Source: Betaproteobacteria bacterium (GTDB taxonomy: Bacteria > Pseudomonadota > Gammaproteobacteria > Burkholderiales > SG8-39). From it: a stretch of 5,300 bases of DNA. This document shows, in pieces, positions 1 through 4,806 of the stretch (positions are counted from its first letter, which is position 1; each line of letters begins with the position of its first letter). The position numbers were made by a program, and so were the translations under genes. The DNA lies in contig QYQC01000206.1 of assembly GCA_007280315.1 (NCBI GenBank), positions 1 through 5,300 on the forward strand, read 5' to 3'. The notes under the pieces are model-generated. The model saw only the letters and a list, made by a program, of their open reading frames with translations, was not told the DNA's origin and did no database searches.

Positions 1-426
1 GAGGACCTGACGCGCGCCATCCTGCTGCAGATTATCCTGGAGGAAGAAGCGGGCGGCATGCCGATGTTCACTTCCGATCTGCTGTCGCAGCTGATCCGCT
101 TCTACGGCAACGCGATGCAGGGCATGGTCGGCAATTATCTGGAAAAGAACATGCAGACTTTTGTCCAGGTGCAAAAGCAGTTGCAGGAGCAGTCGCACTC
201 GATGTACGGCGACAGCGGCAAGATCAACAAGGATCTGTGGGCGCAGTTCATGAGCTTCCAGGGTTCGGCCATGCAGGGCATGATGGCCGCCTACATGGAT
301 CAAAGCAAAAATGTGTTCATGCAGATGCAGGAAAAACTGCAGGACCAGACCAAGAACATGTTCACCGGTTTTCCCTTCCCCGGCTTCCCCGCGCCGCCGA
401 AGAAGGACGAGGACGACAAGTCCTGA
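1..426 (+). CDS. phaR: PHA synthesis repressor PhaR, 3' part (5' end outside window)
   Basis: PhaR regulates polyhydroxyalkanoate storage. In the family it binds DNA near phasin (phaP) and its own promoter and is released when it binds PHA granules. The reading frame is open from base 1 to the TGA at 424–426, giving 141 visible residues, so the gene starts upstream; the family is roughly 180–200 aa. Visible residues 1–19 (DLTRAILLQIILEEE region) match the end of the N-terminal DNA-binding domain. They are followed by two PHB-accumulation repeats at about 30–69 and 82–121, each with a G-x-AMQGM core and a Gln/Met-rich amphipathic helix. The tail is Pro/Phe-rich (GFPFPGFPAPP) and ends in a charged KKDEDDKS. 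An internal ATG at 58 is not the start, because family-like sequence precedes it. The next gene, rimO, follows after 121 bp. Identification is from recognised sequence; the granule-binding role is family knowledge. Confidence 0.94.
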   Translation, partial: EDLTRAILLQIILEEEAGGMPMFTSDLLSQLIRFYGNAMQGMVGNYLEKNMQTFVQVQKQLQEQSHSMYGDSGKINKDLWAQFMSFQGSAMQGMMAAYMDQSKNVFMQMQEKLQDQTKNMFTGFPFPGFPAPPKKDEDDKS

Positions 427-436
427 AGCCGTTCCC

Positions 437-488
437 TGTGGGCGCGGCGCCCTCGCCGACGCTTTTGTGGGAGCGGCGCCCTCGCCGC
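437..488. repeat. Tandem pair of REP-like hairpin units between phaR and rimO
   Basis: Two 22-bp units at 437–458 and 466–487 differ at one base (C443 versus A472) and repeat with a 29-bp period. Each has a GTGGG foot followed by a small hairpin. Unit 2 has a perfect 6-bp stem GCGGCG/CGCCGC (473–478 with 483–488) and a CCCT loop; unit 1 forms 5 bp of the same stem. The layout, a GTGG-type tetranucleotide 5' of a GC hairpin, resembles REP elements mobilised by RAYT transposases in other proteobacteria, but no transposase is in the window. No T-run follows, so this is not a standard intrinsic terminator. The rest of the 427–547 spacer shows only the rimO start region. Confidence 0.7.
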
Positions 489-522
489 GATCGGTGCTAT
501 TTCGAAGTCTGGTCGGCCCGGG

Positions 523-551
523 GCAGGCTTCCAACAATGAATAGAAAATGA
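523..551 (+). promoter_or_regulatory. Unusual rimO translation start region with a four-codon mini-ORF
   Basis: rimO's ATG (548) has no Shine-Dalgarno-like sequence at the right distance; the preceding bases are AATAGAAA. Instead GCAGG (523–527) sits 9 nt before another ATG at 537, which opens a four-codon frame ATG AAT AGA AAA and stops at TGA 549–551. That stop overlaps rimO's ATG as ATGA. An in-frame TAG at 542–544 rules out any earlier rimO start. Translational coupling through the mini-ORF is an inference; a weak-SD direct start is the alternative. Confidence 0.3.
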
Positions 552-1870
552 CCACCGCCCCTAAAGTCGGATTCGTTTCGCTCGGCTGCCCCAAGGCACT
601 GGTGGATTCGGAGCGCATCCTGTCGCAGCTGCGCGCCGAGGGTTATGCCATCTCGCCCTCGTATGAATCGGCCGACCTGGTGGTGGTGAACACCTGCGGC
701 TTCATCGATTCCGCGGTGGAGGAATCCCTCGACGCCATCGGCGAGGCGCTGGCTGAGAACGGGCGCGTGATCGTCACCGGCTGCCTCGGCGCCAAGGGCG
801 ACATCGTGCGCAAGACCCATCCCAAGGTGCTCGCGGTGACCGGACCGCATGCAGCCGATGAGGTGATGCAGGCGGTGCACGCGCATCTGCCGCGGCCGCA
901 CGACCCCTACACCGACCTGGTGCCGCCGCAGGGTGTGCGGCTGACGCCCGCGCATTATGCCTATCTCAAGATTTCCGAAGGCTGCAATCACCGTTGCACT
1001 TTCTGCATCATCCCTTCGATGCGCGGCGATCTGGTGAGCCGGCCGATCGGCGAGGTGATGCAGGAAGCGGAAAATCTGGTCAAGGCGGGGGTGAAGGAGA
1101 TCCTGGTGATCTCGCAGGACACCAGCGCCTATGGCGTCGACATTCGTTATCGCACCGGCTTCTGGCAGGGCCGTCCGCTGAAGACGCGCATGACCGAACT
1201 CTCCCGCGCCCTGGGCGAACTCGGCGGCGCTGGCGTTTGGGTGCGCCTGCACTACGTCTATCCGTATGCGCATGTGGACGAAGTCATTCCGCTGATGGCC
1301 GAGGGCAAACTGCTGCCTTACCTCGACGTGCCGTTCCAGCACGCGAGTCCGCGCATACTCAAGCTGATGAAACGGCCGGCGTCTGGCGAAGTCAACCTGG
1401 AGCGTATCGGCGCCTGGCGCGCGATTTGTCCGGAGATCACGATCCGCAGTACGTTCATTGCCGGTTTTCCGGGCGAGACCGAAGCGGAGTTCCGCCAGCT
1501 GCTGGAATTTCTGGAGGAAGCCGAGCTCGACCGCGTCGGCTGCTTCGCCTATTCGCCGGTGGAGGGGGCGAAGGCCAACGCGCTGCCCGATCCAGTTCCG
1601 GCGGAACTGCGCGAAGAGCGGCGCGCGCGCTTCATGCTGGTGCAGGAGAAAATCAGCCGCAAGCGCCTGAAGCGCAAGATCGGCAAGACACTCAAGGTGC
1701 TGGTCGATTCCGTCGACAAGAAAGGCGCGGTCGCGCGCTCCGAAGCCGATGCACCGGAAATCGACGGCGTGGTTAATATCGTCGGCGGCAAAACTCTTAA
1801 GCCGGGGGGTTGGGCCTCGGTCAAAATCGAGCGTGCCGACGCGCACGATTTGTGGGGAAAATTGGTTTAG
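548..1870 (+). CDS. rimO: Ribosomal protein S12 methylthiotransferase RimO
   Basis: RimO is a cytoplasmic radical-SAM enzyme that adds a methylthio group to the beta-carbon of a conserved aspartate (Asp88/89) of ribosomal protein S12. The 440-aa product has normal family length. The N-terminal MTTase domain has the three auxiliary-cluster cysteines Cys14 (SLGCPK), Cys50 (NTCGF) and Cys79 (TGCLG). The radical-SAM motif CNHRCTFC gives Cys146, Cys150 and Cys153. The barrel continues through LPYLDVPFQH and GFPGETEAEF, and a C-terminal TRAM domain covers about residues 370–440. The ATG at 548 is forced by an in-frame TAG at 542–544. The gene sits between phaR and an aldo/keto reductase, with repeat-bearing spacers on both sides, so it may be its own transcription unit; neither a clear promoter nor a terminator is visible. 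No damage or missing residue was seen. Confidence 0.97.
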   Translation: MTTAPKVGFVSLGCPKALVDSERILSQLRAEGYAISPSYESADLVVVNTCGFIDSAVEESLDAIGEALAENGRVIVTGCLGAKGDIVRKTHPKVLAVTGPHAADEVMQAVHAHLPRPHDPYTDLVPPQGVRLTPAHYAYLKISEGCNHRCTFCIIPSMRGDLVSRPIGEVMQEAENLVKAGVKEILVISQDTSAYGVDIRYRTGFWQGRPLKTRMTELSRALGELGGAGVWVRLHYVYPYAHVDEVIPLMAEGKLLPYLDVPFQHASPRILKLMKRPASGEVNLERIGAWRAICPEITIRSTFIAGFPGETEAEFRQLLEFLEEAELDRVGCFAYSPVEGAKANALPDPVPAELREERRARFMLVQEKISRKRLKRKIGKTLKVLVDSVDKKGAVARSEADAPEIDGVVNIVGGKTLKPGGWASVKIERADAHDLWGKLV

Positions 1871-1905
1871 CCCGAAGCGCATTTCGGAGCGACCATCTAA
1901 CAACC

Positions 1906-1991
1906 TGTCATTCCGAGGCCACTGGCCGAGGAATCTGCTTTTGCGTTGCGCATAACCAAGAAGCAGATCCCTCGCTGCGCTCGGGATGACA
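1906..1991. repeat. 86-bp imperfect inverted repeat (MITE/REP-pair-like) in the aldo/keto reductase leader
   Basis: The ends TGTCATTCCGAG (1906–1917) and CTCGGGATGACA (1980–1991) are inverted copies matching at 11 of 12 positions. An inner pair, CGAGGAATCTGCTT (1927–1940) and AAGCAGATCCCTCG (1961–1974), matches at 13 of 14. They are separated by 9 bp on the left (GCCACTGGC) and 5 bp on the right (CTGCG), with a 20-bp centre (1941–1960). TGTCATTCCGAG-type inverted repeats are, from memory, common as dispersed intergenic repeats in many bacteria. No coding capacity and no clear target-site duplication are visible. In RNA it would fold into a long hairpin ending 21 nt before the next start codon. 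Bases 1871–1905 between rimO and the element hold only a weak 5-bp stem (1872–1876 with 1883–1887). Confidence 0.8.
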
Positions 1992-2000
1992 ATATTAATC

Positions 2001-2006
2001 AAGGAG
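2001..2006 (+). promoter_or_regulatory. Shine-Dalgarno site of the aldo/keto reductase
   Basis: AAGGAG lies 6 nt before the ATG at 2013. It is the strongest ribosome binding site in the window and decides the start. An ATG at 1986 would add nine residues (MTILIKECQ), but it lies inside the terminal inverted repeat of the 1906–1991 element and has no SD. The family N-terminus (DYRNLGNSGLKVSP) begins right after the 2013 ATG. Confidence 0.85.
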
Positions 2007-2012
2007 TGTCAA

Positions 2013-3020
2013 ATGGACTACCGCAATCTCGGCAATAGTGGCCTCAAAGTGTCGCCCATCTGCCTGGGCACGATGATGTTCGGCGCGCGCACCGACGCGG
2101 CCGAAGCCGGACGCATCGTCGCTTCGGCGCGCGCCGCCGGAATCAATTTCATCGATACCGCCGATGCCTACGCCAAGGGCGAGTCCGAACGCATCACCGG
2201 CAAGCTGATCGCCTCCGACCGCGAACAATGGGTGCTGGCGACCAAAGTCGGCAACGCCATGGGCAAAGGGCCGAACGATTCCGGTCTGTCGCGCAGCTGG
2301 ATGATGCGCGCCATCGATGCCAGCCTCGCGCGCCTGAACACCGACTGGGTCGATATCTATTACCTGCACCTCGACGATCCGGCCACGCCGATCGAAGAAA
2401 CGCTGGTCGCGATGGGCGACATCATCGCCGCCGGAAAGACGCGCTACTTCGGCATTTCCAACTATCGCGGCTGGCGCATCGCGCAGATCGTCGAGCTGTG
2501 CGACAAACTCGGCGTGCCCGCGCCCATCGTCTGCCAGCCCTATTACAACGCGATGAACCGGATGCCGGAGACCGAAGTCCTGCCGGCCTGCGCCAGCTAC
2601 GGCCTCGGCGTGGTGCCCTACAGTCCGCTCGCGCGCGGCGTGCTCACCGGCAAGTATGCGCCGGGACAGGCGCCCGCCGCCGACACGCGCGCGGGGCACA
2701 AGGACAAGCGCATGATGGAAACCGAATTCCGCGAGGAATCGCTCGCCATGGCGCAGGCGTTCAAGGCGCATGCGGAGAAGCGCGGCATGAGCGCCGGACA
2801 GTTTGCGCTCAACTGGGTGCTGAACAACCGCATCATCACGTCGGCGCTGGCGGGTCCGCGCACGCTGGAACAATGGAGCGAGTACCTCGGCGCGCTGGCG
2901 CACCCGTTTTCCGCCGAGGACGAGGCGCTGGTCGATTCCATGGTCAAGAGCGGGCACCCGTCGACACCGGGATACAACGACCCGCGCTATGTCATCGCCG
3001 GGCGGCCGACGTACTGTTGA
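2013..3020 (+). CDS. Aldo/keto reductase, NAD(P)H-dependent oxidoreductase
   Basis: The 335-aa protein is a complete aldo/keto reductase of the (β/α)8-barrel type, expected to be cytoplasmic and to reduce an aldehyde or ketone with NADPH; its substrate cannot be read from the sequence. The start is set by AAGGAG at 2001–2006. The N-terminus MDYRNLGNSGLKVSPICLGTM is typical of the family. The catalytic tetrad is Asp48 and Tyr53 (FIDTADAY), Lys78 (LATKVG) and His119 (YYLHLDD). Barrel and cofactor motifs follow: GKTRYFGISN (141–150), CQPYYNAMNR (174–183), VPYSPLARGVLTGKY (201–215) and the late AGPRTLEQW loop (280–288), which in the family contacts the cofactor's adenosine phosphate. Length and motif order are normal. 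It is preceded by an inverted-repeat element and followed by a repeat array, so it looks like a single-gene unit. The general family call is secure; no specific subfamily is claimed. Confidence 0.94.
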   Translation: MDYRNLGNSGLKVSPICLGTMMFGARTDAAEAGRIVASARAAGINFIDTADAYAKGESERITGKLIASDREQWVLATKVGNAMGKGPNDSGLSRSWMMRAIDASLARLNTDWVDIYYLHLDDPATPIEETLVAMGDIIAAGKTRYFGISNYRGWRIAQIVELCDKLGVPAPIVCQPYYNAMNRMPETEVLPACASYGLGVVPYSPLARGVLTGKYAPGQAPAADTRAGHKDKRMMETEFREESLAMAQAFKAHAEKRGMSAGQFALNWVLNNRIITSALAGPRTLEQWSEYLGALAHPFSAEDEALVDSMVKSGHPSTPGYNDPRYVIAGRPTYC

Positions 3021-3047
3021 TGCGTCCGGATGTGGCAGTAACGTGTC

Positions 3048-3342
3048 GGGAGGTTTCATGACCATTCCCCCTCACTCTGGCCCGCTTCCTGTCCCACGGG
3101 GTCTTCCTTCGGTCGCAAGCGGGGCGACGGGACACTCGCCGCGCGAGCGAATCGAGGGAATACTCCCTCTCCCACGGTACCGGGGGAGAGGGAGTAACCC
3201 CACGCCCCGCCAGCACGTAGAGTATCCCCTCGCCCCGCTTGCGAAGAGAGTGTCCCCTCGCCCCGCTTGCGGGGAGAGGGCTAGGGTGAGGGGGGCTCGC
3301 ACACTTTCGCGATTCTCAACCGAGTACCAGCTAGTGATGTGA
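3048..3342 (+). pseudogene. Possible gene-start remnant: strong SD and ATG running into a palindromic repeat
   Basis: GGGAGG (3048–3053) lies 4 nt before an ATG at 3058, which is 37 bp after the aldo/keto reductase stop, as expected for a next gene in an operon. After three codons (Met-Thr-Ile) the frame enters the palindromic repeat at 3067 and stays open for 94 codons to TGA 3340–3342. The translation is Pro/Arg/Gly-rich and is dictated by the repeats, so it is unlikely to be a functional protein. It may be the start of a lost gene displaced by the repeat, or a chance SD. Nothing of a former gene body is recognisable. Confidence 0.25.
3067..3294. repeat. Nested palindromic array of ~25-bp modules (REP/BIME-like), 228 bp
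   Basis: The outer ends, CCCCCTCACTCTGGCCC (3067–3083) and GGGCTAGGGTGAGGGGG (3278–3294), are inverted copies (15/17). Inside are modules with core CCCCTCGCCCCGCTTGCG. Three point right at 3191–3215, 3219–3243 and 3247–3271, and two point left at 3114–3137 and 3142–3165. All step by exactly 28 bp. The 3219 and 3247 copies match at 24/25; the 3114 module is a 23/24 inverted match of 3248–3271. A central hairpin has a perfect 13-bp stem (3161–3173 with 3184–3196) around CGGTACCG. Similar GCTTGCGGGG-rich dispersed repeats are, from memory, widespread in proteobacteria. No transposase is present. The run of Gs and Cs is not followed by Ts, so intrinsic termination is not supported, although a fold this strong could affect transcript ends or stability. 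Confidence 0.8.
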
Positions 3343-3344
3343 GC

Positions 3345-3350
3345 TAAAAT
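3345..3350 (+). promoter_or_regulatory. Weak candidate -10 element for the manC-gmd operon
   Basis: TAAAAT matches five of six positions of the sigma-70 -10 consensus. It is in the only AT-rich stretch of this spacer, about 30 nt before the manC start, and would give a short leader. No good -35 hexamer is found 16–18 bp upstream (around GAGTAC), so the promoter would need an activator or may not exist. Transcription could instead come from further upstream through the repeat array. Confidence 0.22.
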
Positions 3351-3361
3351 TCAACCTTCAA

Positions 3362-3375
3362 GAATTCCGGAATTC
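3362..3375. promoter_or_regulatory. Perfect 14-bp palindrome just upstream of manC
   Basis: GAATTCCGGAATTC is fully self-complementary and lies 5 nt before manC's TTG. Its right half contains GGA (3369–3371), the only SD-like bases for manC, at 9 nt spacing. As DNA it could be a dimeric-protein operator; as RNA it could form a 5-bp hairpin with a CCGG loop at the ribosome binding region. Either function is inference; the palindrome itself is certain. Confidence 0.4.
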
Positions 3376-3380
3376 CTCCC

Positions 3381-4802
3381 TTGCTGATCCCAGTCATCCT
3401 GTCCGGCGGCGCCGGCACCCGCTTGTGGCCGGTGTCGCGCGAAGCACATCCCAAACCGTTCATCGTTTTGCCCGATGGCCAGAGCCTGATGCAAAAGACG
3501 CTGCTGCGCGCAGCCGCGCTGAAGCCTGCGTCGATACTCACCATCACCAATCGCGATTATTTCTTCATCACCCGCGACGCCTATGCCGAAACGGCGCTGG
3601 CACCGAATATAGCCCTCGACTACCTGCTCGAGCCCGCCGGTCGAAATACCGCGCCGGCGATCGCAGCGGGGGCGCTGCGCCTGCGCCAGCAGTTCGGCGA
3701 CGCCGCGATCATGCTGGTGTTGCCCTCGGATCATTTGATCAGCGACATCGCTGCGTTTGCCAAAGCGGTACAGGCCGCCACGGCGCTTGCCGAACAAGGC
3801 TATCTGGTCACCTTCGGCATAGCGCCCACCGCGCCAGAGACCGGATTTGGCTATATCGAAGCCGACCAGACGCGCAAGCTCGGCGGCGGGATGGCGGTGC
3901 GCCGATTCGTGGAGAAACCGTCGCGCGAGAAAGCCGAAGCGTATCTTGCGTCGGGCGGTTACTACTGGAATTCGGGCATGTTCTGCTTTCGCGTCGGCGA
4001 CTTCCTCGCCGAACTTGCGCGCTGTGCGCCTGAGGTGTCCCAGGCAGTTGCCGCGGCGTGGCAGGCAACGAAGCGCGAACAGACGCCGGTCACCATTGAC
4101 CTCGAATCGTTCGCGCGCATCGCCGACATTTCGGTGGATTACGCCGTCATGGAAAAAGCCGAGCGTGTTGCCGTGGTACCGGGGCATTTCGACTGGAGCG
4201 ACATCGGCTCGTGGCAGGCGCTGGGCGATCTGGTGCCGGCTGATGCAGCGGGCAATCGCGTACAGGGCGATGTAGTGCTGGTCGATTCCAGCGATTGCTT
4301 TGTCCAGAGCGAAGACCGGCTGGTGGCGGCACTGGGCGTGAATAATCTGCTGGTGGTGGATACGCCGGACGCCTTGCTGGTGGCCGATCGCAGCCGGGCG
4401 CAGGATGTAAGAAGCATCGTCCAGCAGCTGAAGGCAAGCGGCCACGAAAGTGCGCGCCTGCATCGCACCGTGCATCGTCCCTGGGGTACTTACGCCGTGC
4501 TGGAAGAAGGGCCGCGGTTCAAGATCAAGCGCATCGTGGTCAAGCCCGGCGCGTCACTGTCGCTGCAATATCACCACCGCCGCAGCGAGCACTGGGTGGT
4601 GGTGTCGGGCATGGCAAGGATAGTCAACGGCGAGCGTGAAATCACACTGAATGCCGATGAATCGTCCTATATTCCGGCTGGGACCCAACACCGTCTTTCC
4701 AATCCGGGCAAGGTCGATTGCGTCATGATCGAAGTGCAGAGCGGCGATTATCTCGGGGAGGACGACATCGTTCGTCTGGAAGACACTTACGGCAGGAAAT
4801 GA
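3381..4802 (+). CDS. manC: Mannose-1-phosphate guanylyltransferase / mannose-6-phosphate isomerase (bifunctional)
   Basis: This cytoplasmic enzyme makes GDP-mannose from mannose-1-phosphate and GTP, and in its second domain interconverts fructose-6-phosphate and mannose-6-phosphate. The 473-aa product has the usual length of the AlgA/ManC/CpsB type. The guanylyltransferase domain opens with GGAGTRLWP...PKPF (residues 9–27) and has LEPAGRNTAPAIA (83–95), LPSDH (114–118), FVEKP (176–180) and WNSGMF (196–201). The C-terminal type II isomerase cupin (about 320–470) has HRPWGTY (365–371), QYHHRRSEHW (397–406), PAGTQHRLSNPG (432–443) and EVQSGDYLGEDDIVR (451–465). Residue 401 is Arg where most relatives I recall have His. 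The start must be non-ATG: TTG 3381 gives the normal family N-terminus, and upstream in-frame codons to the TAA at 3345 contain no ATG, GTG or TTG. gmd follows after 4 bp, so the pair is an operon. Confidence 0.96.
   Translation: MLIPVILSGGAGTRLWPVSREAHPKPFIVLPDGQSLMQKTLLRAAALKPASILTITNRDYFFITRDAYAETALAPNIALDYLLEPAGRNTAPAIAAGALRLRQQFGDAAIMLVLPSDHLISDIAAFAKAVQAATALAEQGYLVTFGIAPTAPETGFGYIEADQTRKLGGGMAVRRFVEKPSREKAEAYLASGGYYWNSGMFCFRVGDFLAELARCAPEVSQAVAAAWQATKREQTPVTIDLESFARIADISVDYAVMEKAERVAVVPGHFDWSDIGSWQALGDLVPADAAGNRVQGDVVLVDSSDCFVQSEDRLVAALGVNNLLVVDTPDALLVADRSRAQDVRSIVQQLKASGHESARLHRTVHRPWGTYAVLEEGPRFKIKRIVVKPGASLSLQYHHRRSEHWVVVSGMARIVNGEREITLNADESSYIPAGTQHRLSNPGKVDCVMIEVQSGDYLGEDDIVRLEDTYGRK
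4794..4798 (+). promoter_or_regulatory. Shine-Dalgarno site of gmd, inside the manC 3' end
   Basis: AGGAA lies within the last codons of manC, 8 nt before the gmd ATG at 4807. With only four bases (AACC) between the manC TGA (4800–4802) and that ATG, ribosomes leaving manC can start gmd directly, which supports co-translation of the pair. Confidence 0.7.
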
Positions 4803-4806
4803 AACC

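Noticed and set aside
1872..1887. Small stem after rimO (CCGAA/TTCGG) as a terminator
   Set aside because: Only 5 bp, with no following T-run.
497..2002. A 501-codon open frame on the minus strand opposite rimO
   Set aside because: It lies antisense to a clearly conserved gene, its product resembles no family I know, and it is rich in Arg/His/Ala as expected from reverse-complemented GC-rich codons.
1986..2012. ATG at 1986 as the aldo/keto reductase start
   Set aside because: It lies within the inverted-repeat end and lacks an SD, while ATG 2013 has AAGGAG 6 nt upstream and begins the family N-terminus.
1995..3065. A 356-codon minus-strand frame opposite the aldo/keto reductase
   Set aside because: Same reason: antisense to a gene with an intact catalytic tetrad, and low-complexity composition.
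3161..3196. Strong 13-bp-stem hairpin considered as an intrinsic terminator
   Set aside because: It is followed by ACCCCACG, not a T-run, and is part of the larger symmetric repeat.
3114..3271. Regular 28-bp spacing suggested a CRISPR array
   Set aside because: Repeat cores of about 25 bp are separated by only 3–4 bp, so there are no spacers. The units also occur in both orientations and are palindromic; no cas genes are present.
3362..3375. Double EcoRI-site palindrome as a cloning-linker artefact
   Set aside because: It resembles a linker, but flanking sequence is continuous with manC and the spacer and no vector sequence is seen. It cannot be excluded without read data, but a natural palindrome is simpler.
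3351..4475. A 374-codon open frame on the minus strand opposite manC
   Set aside because: It is a shadow of manC in GC-rich DNA, with no recognisable domain and no supporting context.
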